From Romboutsia lituseburensis (GTDB lineage: Bacteria > Bacillota > Clostridia > Peptostreptococcales > Peptostreptococcaceae), in contig NZ_JANQBQ010000001.1 in NCBI RefSeq assembly GCF_024723825.1, positions 2,728,001 through 2,792,000 of the forward strand: a DNA stretch of 64,000 bases. The letters are read 5' to 3'. The position numbers and the translations under genes were made by a program. Position 1 is the first letter of the stretch. Each line of letters begins with the position of its first letter. Positions 20,120 through 29,616 of the stretch are shown here, piece by piece. Under the pieces are notes generated by a model. That model saw only the letters and a list, made by a program, of their open reading frames with translations. It was not told the origin of the DNA and did no database searches.

Positions 20120-21427
20120 ATGATGGATATAAGAGCAAAATTAGTTGATATATTAAAAGCTGAGGTTAAACCAGCATTAGGATGTACAGAACCAGTAGCA
20201 GTTGCACTAGCGTGTGCTAAGGCTAAAGAATTATTAGGTGAAGAAATAGTAAAGCACAGTGTATTAGTTAGTCCTAATGTATATAAAAATGGTATGTGTG
20301 TTGGAATACCGGGAACTGATAGATTAGGGTTAAAAATTTCAGTAGCACTAGGATTTATAGGTGGTCATTCTGAAAATGGTCTTAGAGTATTAGAAACATT
20401 AACAGAGGAAGAAGTTAAAAAAGCAGAAGAATATATGGATAATAATCCAATATCTATATCACCAGCAGATACAAAAGAAAAAGTTTATATAGAAGTAAAA
20501 TTAGAAGGAGCTACAAGAACATCTAAAGTAGCAATAAGAGCCAAACACGATAACTTTGTTTATTTAGAAGAAAACGGAAAAGTTTTATTAAATGAAGAGC
20601 CACAACATGAAGAAGTAGCAGCTACAGTAGCAAAAGAAGAAAATATAATGGATACAGTAACTATAAAAGAATTAGTTGAAAATGTAGAAGCATTAGAATT
20701 AAAAGACATAGAATTCTTATTAGAAGGAATAACTATGAATGAAGAAATAGCTAACTACGGATTAAGTGGAAAAATAGGTATAGGTGTTGGGTATGGAATA
20801 AAACAATCTATGGAAGAAGGATTACTTGGTGATGACTTAATGAACCAAGCTATGATGATAACAGCAGCTGCATCAGATGCTAGAATGGCAGGAGTTAAAA
20901 TGCCAGTTATGAGTTCAAATGGTAGTGGAAATCACGGTATAACAGCAATACTTCCAATAGTTGCATATAACAAAAAGTTCCCTCAATCAGATGAAAAATT
21001 AGCTAAATCTTTAGCTATATCTCACTTAGTAACAGCTTACGTTAAAAACTTTACAGGAAGATTATCAGCAGTATGTGGATGTGGAGTTGCAGCATCAACA
21101 GGAGCAACAGCTGGTATATCTTGGTTAATGAGTGGAGATATAAAACAAATAGAAGGTGCTATAGAAAACATGGTAGCAAACTTAAGTGGTATGATATGTG
21201 ATGGAGCTAAAGCTGGTTGTGCACTAAAATTAGCATCAGCAGCATCAGCAGCAGTACAAAGTGCAATAATAGCTAAGCATGAGTGTTTTGTACCACCAAT
21301 GAACGGTATAGTTGGAGCTAGAGTTGAGCAAAGTATACAAAATTTAGGTAGAGTAAGTGATAAAGGAATGTCTGTTACAGATGAGGTTATAATAAATGTA
21401 ATGGATGATATGAATAAGGTTAATTAA
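20120..21427 (+). CDS. cdsB: L-cysteine desulfidase (UPF0597/CyuA-CdsB family)
   Basis: About 435 residues from ATG 20120 (GGAGG at 20107-20111). It converts cysteine to pyruvate, ammonia and sulfide using an iron-sulfur cluster. The conserved cysteines known from the family are present: LGCTEP near 20-25, AVCGCGVAAS near 320 and MICDGAKAGC near 360. The SSNGSGNHGITAILP stretch near 270 is another family hallmark. Some members are annotated as serine dehydratase alpha-like proteins; the neighbouring CdsR-type activator favours cysteine as the substrate. Expression should need sigma-54. Confidence 0.88.
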   Translation: MMDIRAKLVDILKAEVKPALGCTEPVAVALACAKAKELLGEEIVKHSVLVSPNVYKNGMCVGIPGTDRLGLKISVALGFIGGHSENGLRVLETLTEEEVKKAEEYMDNNPISISPADTKEKVYIEVKLEGATRTSKVAIRAKHDNFVYLEENGKVLLNEEPQHEEVAATVAKEENIMDTVTIKELVENVEALELKDIEFLLEGITMNEEIANYGLSGKIGIGVGYGIKQSMEEGLLGDDLMNQAMMITAAASDARMAGVKMPVMSSNGSGNHGITAILPIVAYNKKFPQSDEKLAKSLAISHLVTAYVKNFTGRLSAVCGCGVAASTGATAGISWLMSGDIKQIEGAIENMVANLSGMICDGAKAGCALKLASAASAAVQSAIIAKHECFVPPMNGIVGARVEQSIQNLGRVSDKGMSVTDEVIINVMDDMNKVN

Positions 21428-21496
21428 TTCTCCTTGCAAAAGGAGATAATCTTCGATAAAATGGAAAGTATCATTATATATAGTGGAGGATTAACT

Positions 21497-22036
21497 ATGG
21501 ATATAGAAACTAAAAAATGGGAAGTTTTATGTTCAGAAGAACAAATAGCAACTAGATTAAAGGAACTTGGATCAGAAATATCTAAAGATTATGCAGGGAA
21601 AAATCTTTTAGTAGTATCTTTATTAAAAGGAAGTTTTATATTCTGTGCAGATTTAGTAAGAAATATAACTGTTCCAGTTAAAATTGAATTTATGACTACT
21701 TCAAGCTATGGACACGGAGAACAAAGTACTGGTAATGTTAAAGTAGTATCAGATATAAATTCAAGCTTAGAAGGATACGATGTTTTAATAGTTGATGATA
21801 TAACAGATACAGCACTTACAATGAGCCATGTTATGAGTCATTTAAAATCTAAAAATCCATCTAGTATAAAATGTTGTGTATTACTAGATAAGCCAAGTAG
21901 AAGAAAAGTTGAATTAGTTCCAGATTACTGTGGATTTGAAATAGAAGACAAATTTGTTGTAGGATACGGATTAAACTTCGGAGATTATTATAGAAATATA
22001 CCTTACGTATTTAATGTTACAAACGAAGATAGATAA
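21497..22036 (+). CDS. hpt: Hypoxanthine phosphoribosyltransferase
   Basis: 179 residues from ATG 21497, with GTGGAGGA six bases upstream; longer in-frame starts lack a ribosome site. It salvages hypoxanthine and guanine to IMP and GMP with PRPP. The PRPP loop VLIVDDITDTALTM has Ala where Gly is usual (DTGLTL). SLLKGSFIFCADLVR and KPSRRK...YCGFEIEDKFVVGYGLN complete the family pattern. The gene starts 70 bp after cdsB and may be read from the same transcript. Confidence 0.93.
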   Translation: MDIETKKWEVLCSEEQIATRLKELGSEISKDYAGKNLLVVSLLKGSFIFCADLVRNITVPVKIEFMTTSSYGHGEQSTGNVKVVSDINSSLEGYDVLIVDDITDTALTMSHVMSHLKSKNPSSIKCCVLLDKPSRRKVELVPDYCGFEIEDKFVVGYGLNFGDYYRNIPYVFNVTNEDR

Positions 22037-22041
22037 TAAAT

Positions 22042-22160
22042 AAAGCTATATCAAAATAAAAAGTTATAAACAAACTGTGGCTTGATTTAGGAATAAGTTG
22101 AACTTATATACTGAATCAAGCTATATTATTGTAGTAATATATTTTGAGATAGCTATTTTT
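22042..22160 (+). ncRNA. Candidate structured RNA after hpt, ending in a T-run
   Basis: A 15-bp outer stem (22044-22058 with 22140-22154, one A-G mismatch) encloses a 10-bp stem (22078-22087/22114-22123) with an inner ATAAGT/ACTTAT hairpin (22093-22107), and a small third stem (22123-22128/22135-22140). The outer stem is followed by ATTTTTGTG. It could be a multi-branched terminator or a leader element for the VOC gene 85 bp downstream. It matches no riboswitch class I recognise. Confidence 0.45.
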
Positions 22161-22239
22161 GTGTTATGCACATATTAACGGAATAAAACGTTGAAAAGTG
22201 GATAACTTCTAAATAAAAACAGTTACAGGAGGATAAGAG

Positions 22240-22644
22240 ATGGGGATAAAAATGATGCATCACATATGTATACAGACTGAAAAATATCAAGAATCATTAG
22301 ATTTTTACACAAGAATATTAGGATTTGAAATAGTTAGCGAGATACCAGACTTTCATACTAGAGAGTATAATACTTGGTTGAAGTTAGATAATTTTATGAT
22401 AGAGTTACAAACACCAAAAGTTGGGGATAACTTTAATAAGTGGAGCTCTTTAAATGCAGGACCTGTGCATATGGGATTTTTAGTAGACAATGTTGAGGAG
22501 GAATATCAACGAATAATAGATTTAGGATATAATGAGTTTAAAGTGAAAAATGGTGAAATAGTATATAAAGTAGAAGGTGAGAGTTTGTTTAAGATAAAAG
22601 CACCAGAGGGAACGGAAATAGAAATTAGAGATACGGATATATAG
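22240..22644 (+). CDS. VOC (glyoxalase-type) family protein
   Basis: 134 residues with one VOC unit: MMHHICIQTEKYQESLDFYTRILGFE at the start and GPVHMGFLVDNVEEEYQRI in the middle, ending KAPEGTEIEIRDT. The His and Glu positions fit metal ligands of glyoxalase-like enzymes. Substrate unknown. Ribosome site ACAGGAGGATAAGAG. Confidence 0.82.
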   Translation: MGIKMMHHICIQTEKYQESLDFYTRILGFEIVSEIPDFHTREYNTWLKLDNFMIELQTPKVGDNFNKWSSLNAGPVHMGFLVDNVEEEYQRIIDLGYNEFKVKNGEIVYKVEGESLFKIKAPEGTEIEIRDTDI

Positions 22645-22736
22645 ATAAAATCCCATAATTAATTGAAATAAGTGACAAAAGTATAGGTTAATTAATACTA
22701 TAAAAGTATAGATTACTATGCTTGGGGGGATATAAA

Positions 22737-23339
22737 ATGAGAAATTTCGAAGAAAAATATTCTTTGGTTAGAATTTTACATGCTATACCAGATGGGGATG
22801 AAGTAGATGTATATATAAATGGATTTCCTTTTTATAATAATATAAGATTTGCTCAATTCACTCCATATATATACGTTCCAGAAGGAAGCCATATATTTAG
22901 TGTTTATCTTAAAGATACAAAGGATAAACCGATAGCTGAAAAAACAGTAGACGTTAAAAATAATGAATTGATAACAATGCCTATTATAACTAATAATGGA
23001 AGTGCAGATTTGCTACCAATTAAAGAAGAAATGGGAGTGCCTACTGGAAATACTTCTAAATTTAAATTTGTTCATTTAGTGCCAGATGCACCTAGTGTAA
23101 ATATATTAATGGATAATGAAAAAATATTTTTGGATATAAACTATATGGATTATACTGAATATGAAGAATTAGATCCAAAAGAGTATAAGATGGATATAGA
23201 GGTAGCCAAAAATAATACTATAGCTTTAACTAACAAAGTAAATCTTAATCCAAATAAAATTTACACATTTTATGCAATAGGTAAAGTACCTAATGTAGAT
23301 ATTATACAAACATTAGATGGGGCAACATTTTTAATATAA
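22737..23339 (+). CDS. DUF4397-like protein
   Basis: 200 residues from ATG 22737 (GGGGGGA 22724-22730). Two repeats share the pattern 'hR.LHaiPDa..VdVYiNg..': VRILHAIPDGDEVDVYINGF near 11-30 and KFVHLVPDAPSVNILMDNEK near 110-130. This fits the DUF4397 Ig-like beta-sandwich. Most members are secreted or cell-surface proteins, but no signal peptide is seen here. Role unknown. Confidence 0.75.
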   Translation: MRNFEEKYSLVRILHAIPDGDEVDVYINGFPFYNNIRFAQFTPYIYVPEGSHIFSVYLKDTKDKPIAEKTVDVKNNELITMPIITNNGSADLLPIKEEMGVPTGNTSKFKFVHLVPDAPSVNILMDNEKIFLDINYMDYTEYEELDPKEYKMDIEVAKNNTIALTNKVNLNPNKIYTFYAIGKVPNVDIIQTLDGATFLI

Positions 23340-23352
23340 CTTAAAATAAATA

Positions 23353-23404
23353 ATAAAAAGCTCTAGGATAAGGTATTTAATACCTTATCTTAGAGCTTTT
23401 ATTA
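23353..23404. terminator. Bidirectional terminator between the DUF4397 gene and dapH
   Basis: Long hairpin AAAAGCTCTAGGATAAGGTA / TACCTTATCTTAGAGCTTTT with A-run before and T-run after, serving two convergent genes; its right end overlaps the dapH stop. Confidence 0.9.
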
Positions 23405-24118
23405 ATCTAAGTCTCTTAAGCCATCCATAAGTTTAGTTTTATCACAAGTTTTCTCATCTTTTAATTTTATAACCTTAGCAGGAGATCCAGCAACTACACA
23501 TCCTGGATCTACATCACGAGTAACAATTGCACCTGCAGCAACAACCGCACCTTTACCGATACGAACACCCTCTAAAATCACTGCATTAGCTCCTACCATA
23601 ACATCATCTTCTATTGTTACTGGAGTAGCAGATGGTGGCTCTAATACACCTGCTACAACAGCACCAGCACCAAGATGTACATTATTTCCGATTATACCTC
23701 TAGCACCAATGACTGCATTCATATCTATCATTGAATTTTCCCCAATGACCGCACCTATATTTACAACCGCACCCATCATCACAACCGCATTATTTCCGAT
23801 ACTAACCATATCCCTTATTATAGCGCCTGGTTCAATACGAGCATGTTCGTTTAAATAATCATAAAGAGGAATTGCCGAGTTTCTTCTATCATATTCAATA
23901 TGAATTTCATCAATATGGTTTTTTTTGTCTTCTAAAAATTTCATTATTGTTTCATAATCGCCTATTAAAATATAAGACCCGTTAGAACCAAAAACTTTAA
24001 AACCCTTATTTTTTTTAAAGTTTAAGAAGTGTCCGTTTATATAAACTTTTACCGGTGTAACCTTCTTAGATTCTTTTATATATTTAGCAATTTCATAAGC
24101 ATCATTCAAATTTATCAT
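23402..24118 (-). CDS. dapH: Tetrahydrodipicolinate N-acetyltransferase
   Basis: 238 residues. It acetylates tetrahydrodipicolinate in the acetyl branch of diaminopimelate/lysine synthesis. An N-terminal alpha/beta part is followed by hexapeptide repeats (left-handed beta helix), for example [20 protein letters not shown] and [15 protein letters not shown], ending GSPAKVIK. Last gene of the asd-dapA-dapB-dapH operon on the minus strand, 28 bp after dapB, with an AGGAGGATATC ribosome site. Confidence 0.95.
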   Translation of the reverse strand: MINLNDAYEIAKYIKESKKVTPVKVYINGHFLNFKKNKGFKVFGSNGSYILIGDYETIMKFLEDKKNHIDEIHIEYDRRNSAIPLYDYLNEHARIEPGAIIRDMVSIGNNAVVMMGAVVNIGAVIGENSMIDMNAVIGARGIIGNNVHLGAGAVVAGVLEPPSATPVTIEDDVMVGANAVILEGVRIGKGAVVAAGAIVTRDVDPGCVVAGSPAKVIKLKDEKTCDKTKLMDGLRDLD

Positions 24119-24146
24119 TTGATATCCTCCTTCTATAGACTTAAAA

Positions 24147-24893
24147 TTAACCTAACATATTATCCATGTTGTAATAACCCGCACTTTGGTTAACTAAGTA
24201 TTTAGCAGCTGAAATAGAACCTTTAGCAAATATATCTTTAGACTGAGCTATATGCTTTAGTTCTACAACTTCATCATGACCAGCATAGATTACATTGTGT
24301 TCACCTACAATAGTTCCGCCTCTTATTGCATGTATACCTACTTCATTTTCAGTTCTCTTAGCTTCGCGTCCATATCTACCGTAATTATATTCAACTTTTG
24401 GTAATACTTCCTTAACTGCATTTGCAATCATAACTGCTGTACCACTTGGGGCATCAACTTTTTTGTTATGATGTTTTTCTATAACTTCAATATCGAAATC
24501 AGCCAACATCTTAGTAGCTTCTTTAACTAGTCTTAATAAAACATTAACTCCTAAAGACATGTTAGAAGAGTGGAATATAGGAATGATATTAGAAGCTTCC
24601 TTTATTTTGTTTAGCTCACCTTCATTATATCCAGTAGTTGCAATTACTAATGGAGTTTTAGTCTTAGTAGCAAATGATAATACATCATCTAAAGTAGAAT
24701 GATGAGAAAAATCTATTATAACATCAGCTTTTTCAACTACATCATTCATTTTAGGATAAATTTTAAATAAAGAATTTTCATTAGGATGTTGAGAAACTCC
24801 GCAAACTAAATCTAATTTATCATCATCTTGAACGCACTTAGTTAATACTTTCCCCATTTTACCAAGGCATCCATTTATAATAACTTTTAACAT
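24147..24893 (-). CDS. dapB: 4-hydroxy-tetrahydrodipicolinate reductase
   Basis: 248 residues. NAD(P)H-dependent reduction of the DapA product. The nucleotide-binding loop is [10 protein letters not shown] at the N-terminus. The catalytic segment [15 protein letters not shown] carries the His/Lys pair typical of DapB, and [12 protein letters not shown] is the other conserved block. It overlaps the end of dapA by 7 bp, so translation is probably coupled. Confidence 0.97.
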   Translation of the reverse strand: MLKVIINGCLGKMGKVLTKCVQDDDKLDLVCGVSQHPNENSLFKIYPKMNDVVEKADVIIDFSHHSTLDDVLSFATKTKTPLVIATTGYNEGELNKIKEASNIIPIFHSSNMSLGVNVLLRLVKEATKMLADFDIEVIEKHHNKKVDAPSGTAVMIANAVKEVLPKVEYNYGRYGREAKRTENEVGIHAIRGGTIVGEHNVIYAGHDEVVELKHIAQSKDIFAKGSISAAKYLVNQSAGYYNMDNMLG

Positions 24894-25780
24894 AATCCCT
24901 CCGCTAAATTTAAACCTCTATTAACTAATTCTTGTTTTAATACTTCTAAATTTTTAGGATCCATTTCAGCAAGTGGAAGTCTAAGATTTCCAACTTCAAA
25001 TCCTAATAAATTCATAGCAGTTTTTACTGGAATTGGATTTACCTCAATAAATAAAGCATCTATTAATGGCTTCATACCAAGTTGTAGTTCTCTAGAACCT
25101 TCTATATCTCCATCAAAGAATTTTTGAACTAAATCATGAGTTTCTTTAGGACATATATTAGCAAGAACTGATATAACACCATGACCACCTACAGATAATA
25201 ATGGTAATATAGAATCATCATTTCCTGAATAGATAGCAAAATCTTTAGGTACTAATCTAGCTATTTCAGCAACTTGAGCTATATCTCCACTAGCTTCTTT
25301 AACAGCAACTATATTATCTATTTTAGCTAATTCAGCCACCATACTTGGCTTGATATTCATAGAAGTTCTTCCTGGAACGTTATAAAGAATTATTGGTAAA
25401 TTAACACTTTTAGCTATTGTTTCAAAGTGTTTTTTAAGGCCATTTTGATTAGCCTTATTGTAATAAGGTGTTATAACTAATAAACCATCTGCACCTAATT
25501 TTTCAGCTTTTTGACTTAAATGAACAGAGTGCATAGTATTGTTTGAACCAGTACCAGCTATAACAGGTATTCTTTTATTAACTTTATCGACAACATATTT
25601 TATAACAGTCAATTGCTCATCATCACTCATTGTTGTGGATTCTCCTGTAGTACCACAAACAAGTAAAGCATCAGTTTTATTTTCTATATGAAATTCTACT
25701 AATTTCCCTAATGTTTCAAAATCAACTCCAGTTTCAGTAAATGGTGTAACTAAAGCAACTGCAGAACCTTTAAATATCAT
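24887..25780 (-). CDS. dapA: 4-hydroxy-tetrahydrodipicolinate synthase
   Basis: 297 residues, TIM-barrel lyase that condenses pyruvate and aspartate semialdehyde. [10 protein letters not shown], the catalytic Tyr in ILYNVPGR (near 134) and the Schiff-base Lys in AVKEASGD (near 162) are all present. AAAAGGGGATTT provides the ribosome site. Second gene of the operon. Confidence 0.97.
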   Translation of the reverse strand: MIFKGSAVALVTPFTETGVDFETLGKLVEFHIENKTDALLVCGTTGESTTMSDDEQLTVIKYVVDKVNKRIPVIAGTGSNNTMHSVHLSQKAEKLGADGLLVITPYYNKANQNGLKKHFETIAKSVNLPIILYNVPGRTSMNIKPSMVAELAKIDNIVAVKEASGDIAQVAEIARLVPKDFAIYSGNDDSILPLLSVGGHGVISVLANICPKETHDLVQKFFDGDIEGSRELQLGMKPLIDALFIEVNPIPVKTAMNLLGFEVGNLRLPLAEMDPKNLEVLKQELVNRGLNLAEGLC

Positions 25781-25929
25781 ATTAAAATCCCCTTTTTATA
25801 TATATTTGCCTATAAAGGCATTTAAAGTTTTATATTGTAATAAATAATAATATTTAAAACCATATAATAGTAAGTAATATACTTATGATATCACGAAGCA
25901 GAATACTATTAAATAGCCAATGAAAACAT

Positions 25930-26928
25930 TTACACTAAATTATAAGTTAATAATAATTCAGCTATTTGAACAGCGTTAGTAGCAGCACCTTTTCTTATGT
26001 TATCAGCTACAACCCACATATTAATTCCATTTTCTATACTAAAGTCTCTTCTTATTCTTCCAACAAATGTTTCATCTTTTCCATCACAATCTATAGCAGT
26101 AGGATATTCATTATTGTTAGGATTATCAACTACAACTACACCTTTAGTATTTTTTAATTCAGTCACTAATTCTTGTAATTCAAAAGGTTTTTCAAATTCA
26201 ACATTTATAGATTCACTATGGCAATTTCTAACAGGTACCCTTACTGTAGTAGCAGTAACTTTTATATTATAATCGTTAAATATTTTCATAGTTTCGTTAA
26301 TCATTTTTAGTTCTTCTTTTGTATATCCATTCTCAGTAAAATCATCTATATGAGGTAAGCAGTTGTAAGCGATTGGATGAGGGTAGAAGTTATTTTGTTT
26401 ACCATGCACACCCTCTTCTAAATCTTTCACACCCTTAACTCCAGATCCAGAAACAGCTTGATAAGTTGAGTAAATTACTCTTTTTAATTTATATTTATCA
26501 TGAAGAGGTTTTAATGGAACCATAGCCTGTATAGTTGAGCAATTAGGATTAGCTATTATACCTTTATGATTTTTTACAGCTTCAGGATTAACCTCAGGAA
26601 CTACTAATGGAACATCGGGATCCATTCTGAAATGACTAGAATTGTCAACAACTACAACACCTTTAGATGCAGCTATAGGAGCATATTTAGCACTTACATC
26701 TCCACCTGCACAGAATAAAGCTATTTGTATATCTCTGTTAAAAACATTTTCACTTAAAGCTTCAACGTAGTAGTTTTTACCATTAAATGTAATAACAGTA
26801 CCTGCGTCTTCAGGTGAAGCAAATGGGAAAAAGTTAGCTATAGGGAATTGTCTTTCTTCTAGTATTTTTAAAAATGTTCTTCCTACCATGCCAGTAGCAC
26901 CAATTAAAGCTACGTTTATTTTTTTCAT
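25930..26928 (-). CDS. asd: Aspartate-semialdehyde dehydrogenase
   Basis: 332 residues from the ATG at 26926-26928, which has GGGGGGAT upstream (26933-26940); a longer reading frame to 26964 is ignored. It reduces aspartyl phosphate with NADPH. The NADPH loop is ALIGATGMVGR, the active-site Cys is in NPNCSTIQ, and the QAVSGSGVKGVKDLEE block is conserved. First gene of the DAP operon, 149 bp before dapA. Confidence 0.97.
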   Translation of the reverse strand: MKKINVALIGATGMVGRTFLKILEERQFPIANFFPFASPEDAGTVITFNGKNYYVEALSENVFNRDIQIALFCAGGDVSAKYAPIAASKGVVVVDNSSHFRMDPDVPLVVPEVNPEAVKNHKGIIANPNCSTIQAMVPLKPLHDKYKLKRVIYSTYQAVSGSGVKGVKDLEEGVHGKQNNFYPHPIAYNCLPHIDDFTENGYTKEELKMINETMKIFNDYNIKVTATTVRVPVRNCHSESINVEFEKPFELQELVTELKNTKGVVVVDNPNNNEYPTAIDCDGKDETFVGRIRRDFSIENGINMWVVADNIRKGAATNAVQIAELLLTYNLV

Positions 26929-27389
26929 AAAAATCCCCCCAAAAATGTAATATTTATAAGCCAAATGCTAAATAAAGCAAGTCTTATATTTAAAATATAA
27001 AAATGAAATTACACATTGATAAAGGTAATGATTTCATATTAAAAAGATTAGACTATAATAAATATGAAGTGAAATACACGATATCAATAATATATATTCA
27101 TGTATATTAGAAACATGCAGAAAATGTGAAAATGATATATGTGACATTATTAACAATATGAAAGCTAATTTACTAGAAATGACATGTTTTATTAGAGCTT
27201 CTTATATTGTTTTATTCTTGATTTATAAATAATAAACCTTTAGATTTTATAATCTTATATAATAATTCGTTTTTCAATAATCGACAGATAATAATAACGA
27301 GAAAATATATAATATAAAAAAGACGCAATTTATAGAATCTTACGCATAGAATTTTATATCAAATATAAAATTTAGGGGAGTGTGGGCTA
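26929..27389. other. 460-bp divergent intergenic region between asd and the M20 gene
   Basis: Very AT-rich and with no convincing ORF. I looked for a lysine riboswitch or T-box on the asd strand and found none of the conserved blocks. A TATTATAGT stretch on the minus strand near 27052-27060 could be an asd -10 box, but no good -35 fits. How the DAP operon is controlled is not apparent. Confidence 0.5.
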
Positions 27390-28508
27390 ATGGGGATAGA
27401 AAGTGAACTAAAGTCAACGGTATATAACCATAGAAAAACTTTAAATTGTATAGCAGAAAAGGGAAGAGAAGAATTTAAGACATCAGAATATATAAGAAAT
27501 TATTTAGATAGTTTAGATATATCATATAAAAAATGTTTAGGAACGGGAACAGTTGGAATATTAAAAGGAAAAATAGGTAAAAGGACTATAGCATTTAGAG
27601 CAGACATAGACGGTCTTCCAACTGATCAAGGAGTTAAGCATTTGTGTGGACATGATGGACATACTAGTATTTTGTTAGGACTTATGGAGTTTTTACATAG
27701 ACATAAGGAAAGTTTAAATGATAATATCGTGTTTATATTTCAACCAGCAGAAGAAGGACCAGGGGGAGCAGAAGAATTATTAAAATTAGGTGTATTTGAT
27801 GAGTATAAAGTAGATGAAGTTTATGGATTACATATGTACCCAGAGATTAAAAGTGGATACATAGGATTAAAATCAGGGTATTTTATGGCTCAAATAGGTG
27901 ATTTTGATATAGATATAATAGCTAAAAGTGGACATGGTGCAATGCCTCAAAATGGAATAGACGGGATTATTATAGCTGCTAATTTAGTAAATAATTTACA
28001 AACAATTGTGTCCAGGAATGTAAGTCCTATTGATAATGCTGTACTTAGTATTGGAAAAATAGATGGGGGAGTTAGAAGAAATATAATAGCTGAAAATGTA
28101 AATCTTCAAGGTACTATAAGAACATTTAATCCACACACTTATGAGTATATGAAAAAAAGAGTAAGAGAAATATGTGCGGGAATAGAGATTTCTTATAATT
28201 GCAAGGTAAATGTTGAGATAAGGGATGATTATCCAGCAGTTAATAATGATAAAGATTTAACTAATGAATTCATAGAAGCAATTGGAAAAGAAAATATTAT
28301 TGAACTAAATCCATTGATGATATCTGAGGATTTTTCATATTATCAGCAAAAAGTGCCTGGACTATTTTTTATGCTAGGTTGTAGAGATGAAAAACAAGGA
28401 TATGTTGATAGTCTCCATAATATAAACTTTAATTTTGATGAGAAAGTTCTTATAAATGGGATAGAGACATATATTAACTTATTAAAATATAAAGGCTCAA
28501 TAGACTAG
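27390..28508 (+). CDS. M20 peptidase-family deacetylase, candidate N-acetyldiaminopimelate deacetylase
   Basis: 372 residues. Zinc ligands typical of the M20D group are present: LCGHDGHT (Cys and His), PAEEGPGGAEELL (Glu pair) and YGLHMYP. A dimerisation insert has the pattern NLQTIVSRNVSP...GGVRRNIIAENVNLQGTIRT. The PAEEGPGGAE and IIAE...GTIRT blocks resemble B. subtilis YkuR, the N-acetyl-DAP deacetylase, and the gene lies divergently next to the acetyl-branch DAP operon, which otherwise lacks this step. The loop before HLCGHD is shorter than usual. Start ATG with TAGGGGAGTG upstream. Function by context; family certain. Confidence 0.78.
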   Translation: MGIESELKSTVYNHRKTLNCIAEKGREEFKTSEYIRNYLDSLDISYKKCLGTGTVGILKGKIGKRTIAFRADIDGLPTDQGVKHLCGHDGHTSILLGLMEFLHRHKESLNDNIVFIFQPAEEGPGGAEELLKLGVFDEYKVDEVYGLHMYPEIKSGYIGLKSGYFMAQIGDFDIDIIAKSGHGAMPQNGIDGIIIAANLVNNLQTIVSRNVSPIDNAVLSIGKIDGGVRRNIIAENVNLQGTIRTFNPHTYEYMKKRVREICAGIEISYNCKVNVEIRDDYPAVNNDKDLTNEFIEAIGKENIIELNPLMISEDFSYYQQKVPGLFFMLGCRDEKQGYVDSLHNINFNFDEKVLINGIETYINLLKYKGSID

Positions 28509-28605
28509 AATCCATATAGTTATACTCCTAATACTATATTCACTAAATATTTGTATAAATTTTATACATATGACAAAAATACAAATATGTAAAGGGGTGT
28601 TTTTT

Positions 28606-28860
28606 ATGAATAATGATCTTTTAAATAAACCAGGTAAAAAAAGTAAAGCAAAAAGTACAAAAAAGAAAATATTGACAGATAATGATATAATGAAATATGA
28701 GATAGCATCAGAACTTGGGCTGTTAGACAAGGTAACAGAACAAGGATGGGCTGGACTTACAGCTAAAGAAGCTGGAAGGATTGGTGGGATACTTACATCA
28801 CGAAAAAAACAACAGAAAAAGATGATGGAGGAAACAAAAAAGGACGATGGAGCAGTATAG
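28606..28860 (+). CDS. Alpha/beta-type SASP with lysine-rich ends
   Basis: 84 residues from ATG 28606 (AAAGGGGTG 28591-28599). The core YEIASELGLLDKV...GWAGLTAKEAGRIGG matches an alpha/beta spore protein: EIASELGL fits the GPR cleavage site, and LTAKEAGRIGG is the DNA-binding block. Unlike the 65-residue SASP at 14904, it has a K-rich head (KPGKKSKAKSTKKK) and a K-rich tail. Its 3' end overlaps the next gene by 14 bp. Confidence 0.82.
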   Translation: MNNDLLNKPGKKSKAKSTKKKILTDNDIMKYEIASELGLLDKVTEQGWAGLTAKEAGRIGGILTSRKKQQKKMMEETKKDDGAV

Positions 28861-29593
28861 CGATTTTGCATTCATTTATGATGAACTTATGAATGATGTT
28901 GATTATAATGGATGGATTAAATATATAGAAGAAATAATTGAAAAAGAAAATGTTAAAGTACAAAATATATTAGAACTAGCTTGTGGAACAGGTAACTTAA
29001 CAATACCTTTAACTAAGAAAAATTATGATATAGCAGGTATTGATATATCAGATCAAATGCTTAATGTGGCTAGAGAAAAAGCTGAAAAAGAAGGTGTTGA
29101 GTTAGTATTACTTCAACAAGATATAGCTGAGTTAGATTTTGATGTTACAAATTTAGACTGTATATTATGTGCATGTGATGGGTTTAACTATATAACTTAT
29201 GATGACGATTTAGAAAATGTGTTTGCAAAGTCTCATGAGTTATTAAAAGATGGTGGATTATTTATATTTGATATAAGTTCACATTATAAATTAGCTACTA
29301 TACTTGGAAACAACATGCATGGTGAAAATAGAGAAGATATATCTTATTTATGGCAAAATTATTTTGATGATGAGCAAAACTTAATAGAAATGGAATTAGC
29401 ATTCTTTGTTAAAGATGCAAATGGAAAATTTGATAAGTTTGAAGAAGTTCATCAACAAAGAGCATATACTGAAGATGAAATAATAGAAAGCTTACAAATC
29501 TCAGGATTTACAGATATAAAAGTCTATGGCGACTTTAAATTTGAAAAACCTAAAAAAGATAGTGAAAGAATATTCTTTGTATGTAAAAAATAA
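28847..29593 (+). CDS. Class I SAM-dependent methyltransferase
   Basis: 248 residues. Motif I is ILELACGTGNLTIPL (near 42-56), then GIDISDQML, and LLKDGGLFIFDISS as motif post-II, a full methyltransferase core of the YcgJ/UbiE-like type; the Y-x-x-F-A-x-x-YD-x-x-M start is common in this group. Substrate unknown. It begins inside the 3' end of the SASP gene and is 23 bp before hslO. Confidence 0.85.
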   Translation: MEQYSDFAFIYDELMNDVDYNGWIKYIEEIIEKENVKVQNILELACGTGNLTIPLTKKNYDIAGIDISDQMLNVAREKAEKEGVELVLLQQDIAELDFDVTNLDCILCACDGFNYITYDDDLENVFAKSHELLKDGGLFIFDISSHYKLATILGNNMHGENREDISYLWQNYFDDEQNLIEMELAFFVKDANGKFDKFEEVHQQRAYTEDEIIESLQISGFTDIKVYGDFKFEKPKKDSERIFFVCKK

Positions 29594-29616
29594 ATATATA
29601 AGGCGGAGGAATATGT

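Noticed and set aside
27090-27235. Cysteine-containing open frame reading TCRKCENDICDIINNM
   Set aside because: No start codon with ribosome site in frame before the cysteines; upstream stop nearby; looks like chance.
26929-27389. Lysine riboswitch or T-box upstream of asd
   Set aside because: None of the conserved blocks (for example the T-box TGGnACCGCG or lysine-element core) is found on the minus strand.
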